In this document: positions 25,612 through 37,239 of the stretch, one piece after another
Layout: each line of letters begins with the position of its first letter
How positions within the stretch are numbered: position 1 is the first letter of the stretch
Assembly: GCF_044227025.1 (NCBI RefSeq)
Contig: NZ_JBGAFX010000009.1
Coordinates: 1-64,000 of the forward strand
Length of the DNA stretch: 64,000 nucleotides
Origin: Dokdonella_A sp044227025
Lineage (GTDB): Bacteria > Pseudomonadota > Gammaproteobacteria > Xanthomonadales > Rhodanobacteraceae
Direction of reading: 5' to 3'
The notes under the pieces: model-generated
What the model was told of the DNA's origin: nothing
What the model saw: the letters and a program-made list of their open reading frames with translations, nothing else
The model's database searches: none
Program-made: the position numbers and the translations under genes

Positions 25612-27731
25612 CCGTCGAAGCCATCCGTGAAGATGCGGTCGTCTCGGCATGCATCACCCTGCGCGCCCTGCGCCATCACGTTGAACGCGGCATGGGCGGG
25701 GAACATCGGCGAACCCGCCCCGACTGCCTCGATGTACCAGTGACCAGGCGCACCGGCGAGCCCGGCGCGATAGCCGACCACGAAGGGGACGTCGTCGAGC
25801 ACCGTGCCGGCGCTGTAGTTGCCGTCGGCGCGCGTGACCTGCACCGCCACGCACGGATTGTCGTCGAGCAGGGGATGTTCCAGCCTGACTTCAGTCGCCG
25901 CTGCGGCACCAACCTCGGCGACCATCCAGTTCTGGCTCGTGAACAGGTCGGTGACGATGACGTTGAACGAGACGCCGATCGCCATGTCGGCGAGGTCCTC
26001 GTTGCGGACGTACCAGTGGGCTCCGAAGTACTCGAGGCCGATGCGGTGGTCGTGGTAGGTGCCGCCGATTCCGCCGGGGTTCCAGTTGTGCGTGACGAAC
26101 GCAACGGCCTCCGGATGGCCGTTCAACCCGGCATCGTCGAGCATGGTGTAGTTGGCGCTCGAATTGCCGGCTGTGCTCGTGTGCACGTAGTGAGCACGGC
26201 TGTCGATCGGCGCAAACACGTTGAAACCTCGACCGACGCTCAGCGGGGAAGCATTCTCATGGAAGATCGACCAGTGCGACGGCGAGCCGTCGTCCTCGAA
26301 TACACCGAGTGTGTTGGCCGACTCCGCGCCCGCCGAAGATGCGCGCACGGGCGTCGCCAGCAGGACGGCATTGGTCGCCAGCGTCCACATGGGTTCGTCG
26401 ATCCGGGTGTAGTCGCCGCCTGGAATGGTGTTCGCGGTGGTGGAACGATGCGTGCCGCTGCGATCGACGCTCAGTTCATAGGCGCCGATGTCGACACCGG
26501 CCACCACGCGCGACTCGCCATCCGCATCGAAGCCGTAACCGAACAGCGTTGTCGGCACGTCGGCCGTGTTGCCGGTGTCCACCGCCGGAGAAGCGAGGCT
26601 TGACGGGCGCGGATTGACCAGGCTGGCGAGCAACGGGTCACCGTTCACGGTGCCCGGACCCGGCGTGAAGCTGTCGCCGCCGTTGCCGTGGACGAGGTTG
26701 TAACCGTTGCTCACTGCGCCAGCCAGGCCGCTGTCGATGGCGAGGCCGGTCGCCACATTGAAGGCCACGAGGTTGTTCGCCACGCGTCCGGAACTCGAAT
26801 CGGCGCCGAAGCGGCTCACCTCCACGCCGAGAATGTTGCCGACCACGGTGTTGTTGACGAGGCGCAGCGCCGTGTTCGTCAGCGCGACCATCAGGGATGC
26901 TTCACCACCGGCCGGTCCGCGCGCGCCGACGACGACGTTGTCGAGCACGTCCATGGTGTTGGCCGTACTGCCCGGGTTCCATGCCGCGCGGATGCCCTTC
27001 TGGTAGCCGCCGCCATCGATGACGTTGTCGTTGATGGCCATGCTGCCGAAGCCGTTCGCGGAGAGCGCGATCGCGGTGGCCGGAACGTTGCGAAGATGCA
27101 CGCGGTTGCGGAACACGTTGATGTGCCATTCGCCCCCGAGGCTGTAAGCGCCGACGCCGCCCGACAAGGTGGTCGTCGCGCCGCCAAGCTCGATGACGTT
27201 GTCGCCGATTGCGACGTGCGCCGGGCCGGTACCCGCGTCGCCCACCTGGATGGCTCCCTCGCCCGTGCTGGTGCTCGTTTCCTCGAAGCGCAACCGGCTC
27301 AGCGTGTAGGAACTGTCGGTGTCGCTGCGATGGGTCACCCTCAGCTGCCCATGGCGCAGGACCAGGTGCTCGATGTCGATGTTCACCGCGCCGCTGGTCG
27401 GAGAATCGACGTCGATACGGCGTCCCGGCGCGAACACGGCGTCGATTCCGGCGGCACCGGCCAGGGTCAACGATTTGGAGATGGAAAGACTTTCGTCCAC
27501 TGCGGTGTAGCCGTCGGGAAGCAGCAGCTCGTCGTTGCCGATGAGTACGGTATCGCCCGGCGCCGCGGCGTCGATGCAGGCCTGCAGGGTCGCCTGGCAG
27601 GCGCCGATGCCGCTCAGGTTTGGCCATAGGTAGGTGGTGGCCGCGTGCGCTCGCGGCCCGAAGGCGCCGAACGCTGCAACGACGAGGGCTGACGCGAGCT
27701 TTCGCGCGATGACCTTCGAATGGCTGTTCAT
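25608..27731 (-). CDS. Secreted parallel beta-helix protein with C-terminal GF tag
   Basis: A 707-residue exoprotein. The signal peptide spans about residues 1-30 (KLASALVVAAFGAFGPRAHA). Residues ~30-430 are right-handed beta-helix repeats with regular N-x-[IVL] ladders (GDNVIELGG, NRVHLRNVPATAIAL, NDNVIDGGG, NNTVVGNILGVEV, NNLVAFNVATGLAI), preceded by the CQATLQACIDAAAPGDTVLI start typical of pectate-lyase-like polymorphic outer proteins. The last ~230 residues form a separate beta-rich domain. The chain ends DDRIFTDGFDG, the tail shared with three other exoproteins here. It is divergent from the ECF sigma factor gene at 27859, which may control it. Confidence 0.82.
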   Translation of the reverse strand: MNSHSKVIARKLASALVVAAFGAFGPRAHAATTYLWPNLSGIGACQATLQACIDAAAPGDTVLIGNDELLLPDGYTAVDESLSISKSLTLAGAAGIDAVFAPGRRIDVDSPTSGAVNIDIEHLVLRHGQLRVTHRSDTDSSYTLSRLRFEETSTSTGEGAIQVGDAGTGPAHVAIGDNVIELGGATTTLSGGVGAYSLGGEWHINVFRNRVHLRNVPATAIALSANGFGSMAINDNVIDGGGYQKGIRAAWNPGSTANTMDVLDNVVVGARGPAGGEASLMVALTNTALRLVNNTVVGNILGVEVSRFGADSSSGRVANNLVAFNVATGLAIDSGLAGAVSNGYNLVHGNGGDSFTPGPGTVNGDPLLASLVNPRPSSLASPAVDTGNTADVPTTLFGYGFDADGESRVVAGVDIGAYELSVDRSGTHRSTTANTIPGGDYTRIDEPMWTLATNAVLLATPVRASSAGAESANTLGVFEDDGSPSHWSIFHENASPLSVGRGFNVFAPIDSRAHYVHTSTAGNSSANYTMLDDAGLNGHPEAVAFVTHNWNPGGIGGTYHDHRIGLEYFGAHWYVRNEDLADMAIGVSFNVIVTDLFTSQNWMVAEVGAAAATEVRLEHPLLDDNPCVAVQVTRADGNYSAGTVLDDVPFVVGYRAGLAGAPGHWYIEAVGAGSPMFPAHAAFNVMAQGAQGDACRDDRIFTDGFDG

Positions 27732-27858
27732 GTTTGCTCCTGTTTCGGCACCCGCTGGCGCCGATCTCCTCCATACGGGGAATCGCGCCGATTCCGTGCA
27801 CGCACCGCCACGGCATGAGTTAGCCTTGCCGTACATCGGCTTCCAGCGCGGATCGGCC

Positions 27859-28449
27859 GTGAACGGAACATCCATCAACGGGGACGCACTGACGGCAGTC
27901 ACTGCACTGCTGCACGACCTGGCCGGTCGCGGCGACGGGGTGTCGCGCCTGTTCGAGCAGATGCAGCACGACCTGCGCCGGGTCGCGCACCGCGAACGAA
28001 TGTCGGTGCGCGCGAGCGATACCTTGTCGACGACGGCGCTGGTGCACGAGGCCTTCCTCAAGTTCGAGCGCACCGCCCTGCCGCAATTCGCCGACCGCAG
28101 GCACTTCTACGGCGTCGCAGCGCGTGCGATGCGCCAGGTGCTGGTCGATCACGCGCGTGCGCACCTCGCCGACAAGCGGGGCGCCGGTGCAGCACACGAC
28201 ACCCTCGGCGCCGTCGACCGCGAGGTCGATTCGAATCATCGCGACGCCGAACGCCTGTTCGAAATCAATGCCGCACTCGACCAACTGGATGCCGTTCGGC
28301 CGCGTCTTGCCCAGGTGGTCTACCTGCGCTTCTACGCCGGCCTCAGCGACGCCGAGATCGGCAACGTGCTCGATGTCGATGAAAGCACCGTGCGCCGCGA
28401 CTGGCTGAAGGCACGCGGCTGGCTCTACCAGCACCTCGGAAGCGCCTGA
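27859..28449 (+). CDS. ECF-family sigma factor of the kinase-linked (Sig-70_X6-like) type
   Basis: A 196-residue sigma factor. Region 2 is FEQMQHDLRRVAHRERMS through STTALVHEAFLKFER, FADRRHFYGVAARAMRQVLV and DHARAHLADKRG. Region 4 is VYLRFYAGLSDAEIGNVLDV plus DESTVRRDWLKARGWL. The LVHEAFLK...RRHFYGVAARAMRQVLVDHAR block is that of the group found beside Ser/Thr kinases (TIGR02999-like, ECF43-type). The kinase gene starts one base after this stop. The GTG at 27859 gives the usual N terminus; its ribosome site is weak, so the start is tentative. Such factors lack an anti-sigma protein and are thought to be controlled through the kinase. Confidence 0.88.
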   Translation: MNGTSINGDALTAVTALLHDLAGRGDGVSRLFEQMQHDLRRVAHRERMSVRASDTLSTTALVHEAFLKFERTALPQFADRRHFYGVAARAMRQVLVDHARAHLADKRGAGAAHDTLGAVDREVDSNHRDAERLFEINAALDQLDAVRPRLAQVVYLRFYAGLSDAEIGNVLDVDESTVRRDWLKARGWLYQHLGSA

Positions 28450-28450
28450 T

Positions 28451-31119
<2,669 letters not shown>

Positions 31120-31147
<28 letters not shown>

Positions 31148-31569
31148 CGCTCCATGAAACGGTGCGGATGCGTGAGCGGCGTGAAGCCGTACTTCGCGTA
31201 GAGCTCGTGCGCGTCGCGGGTCGCGAGCACGAACCGACGGATGCGCTGCAGGTCCGGATGCGCCATCACGTAATCCATCAGGTGTTTCGACAGGCCGCGA
31301 CCGCGCACATCGGGCAACACGAACACGTCGCACAGGTAGGCGAAGCCGACGCCGTCGGTGACGACGCGTGCGAACGCGACCTGGCGCGTTCCATCATAGG
31401 CGCCGAAGCAGGTCGAATTGGCGATGCTGCGTTCGACCAGATTGCGGTGGATACCGGGCACCCAGTACGAATCGCGACTCAGGAATTCATGGATCGCAGC
31501 GACATCCAGGCGCGCGCGATCGCAGGAGAATAGGATGCCATCCACCATCCGATCTTCGTGTCCGCCCAT
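31120..31569 (-). CDS. GNAT-family N-acetyltransferase
   Basis: A 149-residue acetyltransferase. Acetyl-CoA binding motif A is FAYLCDVFVLPDVRGRGLSK (RGRG loop), followed by the LATRDAHELYAKYGFTPL motif B with the catalytic tyrosine region. The layout (YWVPGIHRNLVERSIANS start) matches the small ArgA/PhnO-like GNATs whose substrates are often amines or amino acids. The ATG at 31567-31569 is chosen for GGAG six bases upstream; an ATG at 31546-31548 is the alternative. Either way the 5' end abuts or overlaps the divergent Slp gene, and the 3' end overlaps the kinase gene. It is thus packed into both neighbours. Confidence 0.85.
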
Positions 31570-32059
31570 GGCCCGCTCCGTCTCGATCGCCCTTGCCTGC
31601 GCCTTGGTGGCGCTCTCCGGCTGCGCCACGCCCGCGTTCAAGGGCGCCCCGCCTCCGGGACCGCCGCCGGCCGAGGTCGCCGCGGCCCCCGAACGCTACC
31701 ACGATGCGACGGTCGTCTGGGGCGGAAAGATCCTCGCGATCGACAATCTCGCGGAAACGACCGCGGTGCAGGTCGTCGCCTATCCACTCGACCGCAACCA
31801 GCGCCCGGACACGCGCGCGCCGTCGATCGGGCGCTTCGTGCTCGCGATGCCCGGCTATGTCGAGGCAGCGGACTATCCGCCGGGTCGCTGGCTGAGCGTA
31901 CGCGGGCACATCGTCGGCAGCGAAGTGCACCGCATCCAGGAACGCGACGTCGTGCATCCGCGCATCGCGCCCGAAGAGGTGCATCGCTGGCCGCGCGAAT
32001 TCCCCGATGAGCACGGGCACTGGAGCTTCGGTGTCGGCATCGGTGGCGTGATCCGCTGA
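31535..32059 (+). CDS. Slp-family outer membrane lipoprotein
   Basis: A 174-residue lipoprotein of the Slp (starvation-inducible) family: ATVVWGGKILAIDNLAETT, AVQVVAYPLDRNQRPDTR and the GRFVLAMPGYVEAADYPPGR + WLSVRG strand pattern. The lipobox is LSGC within MARSVSIALACALVALSGC. Two starts are possible. ATG 31535 has AGGAG six bases upstream but gives a 30-residue signal and a 35-base overlap with the divergent GNAT start. ATG 31568 gives an ideal lipoprotein signal with no clear ribosome site. Function in this family is poorly defined (acid and starvation response in E. coli). A REP-like pair follows the stop. Confidence 0.82.
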   Translation: MPSTIRSSCPPMARSVSIALACALVALSGCATPAFKGAPPPGPPPAEVAAAPERYHDATVVWGGKILAIDNLAETTAVQVVAYPLDRNQRPDTRAPSIGRFVLAMPGYVEAADYPPGRWLSVRGHIVGSEVHRIQERDVVHPRIAPEEVHRWPREFPDEHGHWSFGVGIGGVIR

Positions 32060-32090
32060 TCGGGTGCCGCAATGCCAAGGGAAACCGACG

Positions 32091-32166
32091 TGTGGGAGCG
32101 CCGGAAGGCGCGATGCTTTTCGTGGCTCGACGGCTGAACTGCATCGCGGCTTCCGCCGCTCCCACA
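32091..32166. repeat. REP-like TGTGGGAG inverted pair (copy 2)
   Basis: TGTGGGAGCGCCGGAAGGCG at 32091-32110 faces GCGGCTTCCGCCGCTCCCAC at 32146-32165 in inverted orientation. It is the same element type as 11750-11821, and sits between the convergent Slp and PQQ-dehydrogenase genes. The spacing of the arms is similar in both copies. Confidence 0.8.
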
Positions 32167-32194
32167 AGGAAAAGGCCGCCCGCAAGGACTCACG

Positions 32195-34150
32195 TCAGGA
32201 CGCGCGCGGCAGCGCGAACGCGATCACGTAGTCGCCACGCGTCGTGCCCATCTTGGCGTGGCCGCCGGCGCAGATGACGATGAATTGCCGCCCGCCGATC
32301 TCGTAGCTCATCGGCGTTGCCTGCGCGCCCGCGGGCAAGCGCATCGTCCAGACTTCCTTGCCGCTCGCGGTGTCGAATGCGCGAAGGAAGTTGTCGCTGG
32401 TTGCGCCGATGAAGGTAAGTCCGCCGGCGGTCGTCAACGGTCCACCCATGTTCGGTGCGCCTTCTGTGTCCCAGAACGGCCACGGCGCTCGGTCGCGCGA
32501 GGTGCCGAGCGGCTTCGTCCACGCAATCGTGCCCTTGGCGAGATCGACGGCGACGAGCCTGCCCCAGGGCGGCGCCGTGCAGGGCGCGCCGAGCGGCGAT
32601 TTAAGCAGCGTGCGGCGCATGCCGTACGGCGTGCCGCGCTGCGAGGCGAATTCCCAGTCCGCGTATTTGCCCGAGTCGTACTGCTGGTCCAGCTCCGCGC
32701 GCGGAATCAACGCCACGACGAATGGAATGTCCATCACGTTCGCGACCAGCAGCTTGCGCTGCGGATCGAACGCACCGCTACCCCAGTTCGAGCCACCCGC
32801 GTAACCGGGACGCTCGATCGACCCGCTCGTAGCCGGAGGCGTGTAGATGCCTTCGCTGTGCAGCGCGGCGATCTGTTCGCGGCAGCGGCCGCGATCCCAG
32901 AACGTGAGTCCCCACGCGTCGTCCGGCGTGACCGGCGCATGCGAAACGAGCGGCGGGATCGACGAGAACGGTTGCGTCGGCGACGGCACCTCGCCGGGCA
33001 CTGCATCCTGCGGCACCGCGCGTTCCTCGATCGGAAACAGCGGCTCGCCGGTCTCGCGGTTGAGCACGAACACCTGCCCGGTCTTGTGCAGTTGCACCAA
33101 CGCCGGGATCGTGCGGCCGTCGCGCTCCAGGTCAATCAGCATCGGTTGCGAGGCGACGTCGTAGTCCCACAGGTCGTGGTGCACGAGCTGGCGTCCCCAC
33201 ACGAACTCGCCTGTCGCCGCCTTCAACGCAACGACCGAATTTGCCCATTTCGTTTCGCCCGGGCGAACACCGCCGAAGAAATCGGGGCTGGCCGATCCGG
33301 TCGGGATGAACACGAGTCCGCGTTCGGCATCGACCGCGAGTGGCGCCCACGCGTTCGCCGCGCCGGTCCAGTGCGCCTGCTGCGCATCGACTTCACCGAA
33401 ATCCGGATTCGCCGCGTCCGCCGGCACCTTCGCCGCGCGCGGGATCGGATCCCAGTGCCACAGTTCGCGGCCGTTGCGCAGATCGAATGCGCGCACCACA
33501 CCGAGCTCGAGGTCGGTGCCGCCGTTGTCGCCGATCGACGAACCGACGATCGCAACATCGCCTGCGATCGCGGCCGGCGAGGTGACCGAATACTGACCGA
33601 CACGCCGTTCGGACAGACGCACGCCCCTGGAGAGATCGACTTCGCCATCCTTGCCGAACGCGCTGCAGCGCGCACCGTTCGCGGCATCGAGCGCGATCAG
33701 GCGCGCATCGATCGTCGCGAACAGGATGCGTTGCGCGCACGCACCATGCGGGTCGGCCTGCGCGTCGCGCCAGTAGCTCACGCCGCGCGTCGCCATCTCG
33801 GAATAGTCGTGCTCGCGTGGAACCTTCGCGTCGAACTGCCAGCGTTGCGCGCCGCTCGCCGCGTCCAGCGCGAACACCTTGCCGGTCGCGGTGTTGAAAT
33901 ACAGCGTGCCGCCGACCATCAGCGGCGTCGCCTCGAACGTCAGCGCATCGTGCCCGCGCGCGAAGCCGTCGCCCAGCTCGCCGGTGCGGAACGTCCACGC
34001 CGCTTCGAGTTGCGCGACATTCCCCGGCGTGATCTGGGCCAGCGGCGCATGTCGCTGGCCATGGCCGTCGCCGCCGTAGGCGGTCCATTCGAACGGCGCG
34101 GCCGTCGCCGTCGCTGCGCAAGCAAGCCCCATCCATACCAGCATCCGCAT
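32195..34150 (-). CDS. Periplasmic PQQ-dependent dehydrogenase (quinoprotein glucose dehydrogenase-like)
   Basis: A 651-residue quinoprotein with signal peptide MRMLVWMGLACAATATA, then an eight-bladed propeller. PQQ-binding landmarks include WTAYGGDGHGQRHAPLAQIT, TFEATPLMVGGTLYFNTATG, the W-docking blades LVHHDLWDYDVASQPMLIDL and GGSNWGSGAFDP, and GAPNMGGPLTTAGGLTFIGA near the C terminus. It lacks the five N-terminal membrane helices of E. coli Gcd, so it is soluble in the periplasm and must pass electrons to quinone via a partner. Substrate (sugar or alcohol) is not readable. No pqq synthesis genes are in the window. GGGAGG precedes the ATG. Confidence 0.9.
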   Translation of the reverse strand: MRMLVWMGLACAATATAAPFEWTAYGGDGHGQRHAPLAQITPGNVAQLEAAWTFRTGELGDGFARGHDALTFEATPLMVGGTLYFNTATGKVFALDAASGAQRWQFDAKVPREHDYSEMATRGVSYWRDAQADPHGACAQRILFATIDARLIALDAANGARCSAFGKDGEVDLSRGVRLSERRVGQYSVTSPAAIAGDVAIVGSSIGDNGGTDLELGVVRAFDLRNGRELWHWDPIPRAAKVPADAANPDFGEVDAQQAHWTGAANAWAPLAVDAERGLVFIPTGSASPDFFGGVRPGETKWANSVVALKAATGEFVWGRQLVHHDLWDYDVASQPMLIDLERDGRTIPALVQLHKTGQVFVLNRETGEPLFPIEERAVPQDAVPGEVPSPTQPFSSIPPLVSHAPVTPDDAWGLTFWDRGRCREQIAALHSEGIYTPPATSGSIERPGYAGGSNWGSGAFDPQRKLLVANVMDIPFVVALIPRAELDQQYDSGKYADWEFASQRGTPYGMRRTLLKSPLGAPCTAPPWGRLVAVDLAKGTIAWTKPLGTSRDRAPWPFWDTEGAPNMGGPLTTAGGLTFIGATSDNFLRAFDTASGKEVWTMRLPAGAQATPMSYEIGGRQFIVICAGGHAKMGTTRGDYVIAFALPRAS

Positions 34151-34380
34151 CGTAGCCTCCCGTTCGATAGTCGATTGAAGTCGACCACGACGCCCTTGGC
34201 AACGACCGTGTGACGAAATGGACCATCGGTGCCGCAGGCGGGCGGAGCAAGCAGCGGGAAGCGAGGCAGGTGTTCCGGGCCGCGCGCATCGTCAAATGCC
34301 GCACGACCCGATGCAGCCGCCATTGGCTTGTCGAACGTCGTCGCATCGTTTGCAGTCGGGTTACCGCCCGCCTGCACCCG

Positions 34381-35151
34381 TCACGAACCGAACCACCCTT
34401 CCGGCAACAGGGCGCGACAACGCCGACTCAACATCAGCTCGGCACCATCGCGCAGGGTCAGCCTGAGGTCGCCATGCGCCCGGGGTTCGACCGCCGCGAT
34501 GAAATCCGCACGCACGAGGTGCGATCGGTGCACGCGCAGGAACTCGGCCGGATCGAGCCGCTGGGCGAGGCGCGACAGGGTCGCGCGCACGAGGTGGCGG
34601 CGCGTCGCGGTGTGCACTTCGACGTAGTTGCCCGCGGCACTGAGCCGATGCACGTCCGCGATCGGCACGATCAGCGAGCGACCGCGCTCGTGCACGACGA
34701 TGCGGGCGAGCCTCGCCACGCCGCCCGCGCCACCGATCCGGCGCAGGCGCTCCTCGTCGGCAGCCTCGCCATCTCCGTTCCTGCGCTCGGCCATGCGTTC
34801 ATCGACGCGTGCGAGCGCCCGCGCGAAGCGTTCGCGGTCGAACGGCTTCAAGAGGTAGTCGAGTGCGGCGACCTCGAATGCGCGCAGCGCATGTTCATGG
34901 TAAGCGGTCGTGAAGACGACCAGCGGGTACGGCGGCGCGGCGCGCGCAAGAACGTCGAAGCCGTTTCCGTCGCCAAGCCGGATGTCGAGGAACAGCAGAT
35001 CGGGCTTCTCCCGGCGCAGCAGCGCGAGGCCGCCGACGACGTCGTCGGCTTCGCCGACGATGCGATAGCCCGGCTGGTCGGCGAGCAGGCGACGCAGCTT
35101 CGCACGCGCGGGCGGCTCGTCCTCGACGATCGCGACGCGCACCTCGCTCAT
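34381..35151 (-). CDS. LytTR-type response regulator
   Basis: A 256-residue regulator. The receiver domain (1-120) has acidic Glu10/Asp11, the phosphorylation site Asp56 in FLDIRLGD, and the Thr/Lys signature TTAYHEHALRAF...LLKPF. The LytTR DNA-binding domain (about 148-250) contains IADVHRLSAAGNYVEVHTAT and EFLRVHRSHLVRADFI. It overlaps the sensor gene stop by four bases (ATGA), so the pair is co-translated. Targets are unknown; the CDF transporter at the head of the same operon suggests metal or envelope stress control. Confidence 0.93.
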   Translation of the reverse strand: MSEVRVAIVEDEPPARAKLRRLLADQPGYRIVGEADDVVGGLALLRREKPDLLFLDIRLGDGNGFDVLARAAPPYPLVVFTTAYHEHALRAFEVAALDYLLKPFDRERFARALARVDERMAERRNGDGEAADEERLRRIGGAGGVARLARIVVHERGRSLIVPIADVHRLSAAGNYVEVHTATRRHLVRATLSRLAQRLDPAEFLRVHRSHLVRADFIAAVEPRAHGDLRLTLRDGAELMLSRRCRALLPEGWFGS

Positions 35152-36272
35152 TCGAGCAGCAGCGGCAACTCGATCTCGATGCAGGTGCCGGCAACATTGC
35201 CGGGCGCGATCGAGAAGCGGTGCTGGCCCGGATACAGCAGTTCGAGGCGATGGCGCACGTTGGCGAGGCCGACACCCGGCGTGTAGCCGGGCGCAAGGCC
35301 GCGACCATCGTCGGCGACGACGCAGCGCAGGCGCTCGCCGTCGACGTCGATGCTGACGTCGACCCGTCCGCGCCCGGAAGCGAGGCCGTGCTCGAACGCG
35401 TTCTCGACCAGCGGCTGCAACAACAGGCGCGGAATGCGCGCGTTGCGCGCGGCCGGATCGACCCGCACGGCGGTTTCGAGCTTGCCGCGAAAGCGTTCAC
35501 GCATGAGCTCGAAGTAGCGCTCCAGCCAGACCACGTCGTCGACGACGCGCACGCGCGCCTCGCCGGTTTCGCTCAGCGCCACGCGCATCAGCACGGCGAG
35601 CGCGGCGATCATGCGGTCGGCCGCCTCGACGTCCTCGTGCATGCGGTTGGAGATCGCATTGAGCGTGTTGAAGATGAAATGCGGCTCGATCTGCGCGGTC
35701 AGCTGGGCCAGGCGCGCCTGGCCGAGATCGCGCTCGAGCTGCACCAGGGTCAGCTCGCGTTCGCGTCGCGCGCGCAGCGCGCGCCAGGCCACGCAGAAAC
35801 CGACGATCAATGCATAGGTGATCAGGTCCTTCTGGAGTTCGTAGGCGATACCGAGCAGCGGATCACCAAAGTCGTAGCGTTCGCCCATCAGCGCGTAGAC
35901 GAGCTTGCGAATGCCGACCATGCCGAACGTATGCAGCAGCGAGAACACGATCGCGGCGGGTACGTGCACGGGAATGCGCCGCAACCAGTCGCTGCCGGAA
36001 AGCGGGTGGCGCCGCTCGAAGCGGAAAACCGCGATCGCCAGCACCGCCATCACCAGCGCGCTGCTGAGTTCCCACGTCATCGGCTCCCACGCGGGAACGC
36101 GGCTGCCGCTGTTGCGCTGGCCGATCACGACATTGATGCCGAGCCACAGGCCGATGCCGAGCCAGGCAAGGACGTAACCCAGCCACGGCCACGCGCGACC
36201 CGTCGGTGCCTGCGGCGCGCATGCGTCCCCGGCCTTGGAGGCGGCGATGGTCGATCCGGCCTGCGCGGTCAT
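35148..36272 (-). CDS. LytS/YehU-type sensor histidine kinase
   Basis: A 374-residue membrane kinase: four hydrophobic segments at about 30-50, 68-85, 103-125 and 148-165, then the His_kinase domain with the phospho-acceptor block QIEPHFIFNTLNAIS (His198). A HATPase segment follows, with PLVENAFEHG (N box) and ADDGRGLAPG (G1). It has no periplasmic sensor domain, so the membrane helices probably sense the stimulus. The ATG shares one base with the upstream CDF gene stop (TGATG), and the stop overlaps the regulator start. Three genes thus form a coupled operon. Confidence 0.93.
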   Translation of the reverse strand: MTAQAGSTIAASKAGDACAPQAPTGRAWPWLGYVLAWLGIGLWLGINVVIGQRNSGSRVPAWEPMTWELSSALVMAVLAIAVFRFERRHPLSGSDWLRRIPVHVPAAIVFSLLHTFGMVGIRKLVYALMGERYDFGDPLLGIAYELQKDLITYALIVGFCVAWRALRARRERELTLVQLERDLGQARLAQLTAQIEPHFIFNTLNAISNRMHEDVEAADRMIAALAVLMRVALSETGEARVRVVDDVVWLERYFELMRERFRGKLETAVRVDPAARNARIPRLLLQPLVENAFEHGLASGRGRVDVSIDVDGERLRCVVADDGRGLAPGYTPGVGLANVRHRLELLYPGQHRFSIAPGNVAGTCIEIELPLLLE

Positions 36273-37180
36273 CAATCCGCCACGTCCGGCTCGAAGAACG
36301 ACCATCGAATCTCCGGGAACCTGGCCTTCAGATCACCCTCGACAGCGTTGATCGCCGCGACCAGTTCCCGCGCAGCGAGATCGCCGCGCATCTCGGCCTT
36401 GATCGCGACCATCACGTCGGGGCCAAGCTGCATGGTGATGACATTGAACAGACGCGCGATCTCCGGTCGCTGTTCGAGGAATTCGTTGATTGCCGCTTTC
36501 AGCTCCGGCTCGGCGCTCTGCCCGATCAGCAGCGCCTTGACCTCGACCGCGACGAAGATCGCAACCAGCACCAGCAGCACACCGATCGCGAGCGTGCCGA
36601 GCGCATCGAACACCGGATTGCCGGTGATCATGGTCAGCAACACCGCGGCAAGTGCGATCACCAGGCCGAGCAGCGCGGCGAGATCCTCGCCAAAAACGAC
36701 GATCAGCTCGCTCTGGCGGCTCTCGCGAAACCAGTACCACAGGCTGTGTTCGCCGCGCGCCTTGTTCACCTCGCGCAGGCAACCCCACATCGAAATACTC
36801 TCGGCGACGATGCCGAACGCGAGCACACCGACCGCCAGCCACGGCCAGCGCAGCGGCTCGGGCTCGTTCAGCTTGTGCAGGCCCTCGTACAGCGAGAACG
36901 CGCCGCCGACCGAGAACAGCAGCAGCGCGACCAGGAACGACCAGAAATAGATCGCCTTGCCGTGACCGAGCGGATAGTCCGGCGACGGCAGGCGCTTGGT
37001 GTTCTTGAGACCAATCAGCAGCAGGCCCTGGTTGCCGCAATCGGCGAGTGAATGCACCGCCTCGGCGGCCATCGCACCGGAACCGGTGACGATCGCGGCG
37101 CCGAGCTTGGTCACGAAGATCGCGAAATTCGCGCCGAGCGCGAGAAAGATGGTCTTGAGGGAATCGGCCTTGCCGGACAT
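36272..37180 (-). CDS. Cation diffusion facilitator family transporter
   Basis: A 302-residue CDF protein that should export Zn2+, Fe2+ or a related divalent cation in exchange for protons. Helix 2 carries AAEAVHSLADCGNQGLLLIG (the HxxxD metal site, with Asp replaced in its neighbour position by Cys), and helix 5 carries VVFGEDLAALLGLVIALAAV with a second acidic site. A cytosolic C-terminal domain spans about 210-302. The pattern is closer to the ZnT9-like branch than to FieF. It is the first gene of an operon with a LytS/LytTR pair, an unusual partnership. Confidence 0.9.
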   Translation of the reverse strand: MSGKADSLKTIFLALGANFAIFVTKLGAAIVTGSGAMAAEAVHSLADCGNQGLLLIGLKNTKRLPSPDYPLGHGKAIYFWSFLVALLLFSVGGAFSLYEGLHKLNEPEPLRWPWLAVGVLAFGIVAESISMWGCLREVNKARGEHSLWYWFRESRQSELIVVFGEDLAALLGLVIALAAVLLTMITGNPVFDALGTLAIGVLLVLVAIFVAVEVKALLIGQSAEPELKAAINEFLEQRPEIARLFNVITMQLGPDVMVAIKAEMRGDLAARELVAAINAVEGDLKARFPEIRWSFFEPDVAD

Positions 37181-37239
37181 GCAGGTTTCCGTGATCGGGG
37201 GACGCGGAAAACGCCCGGCGCGGAGGGCTGCACAGCCTC

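Noticed and set aside
24121..25650. Upstream extension of the WS/DGAT reading frame, giving a ~1020-residue protein
   Set aside because: The extension runs antisense through the antiporter gene and is low complexity. The GTG at 24120 has a good ribosome site.
34151..34380. Small gene in the gap between the response regulator and PQQ dehydrogenase genes
   Set aside because: Short frames on both strands have no ribosome site or family similarity. I see only a probable promoter region for the dehydrogenase.
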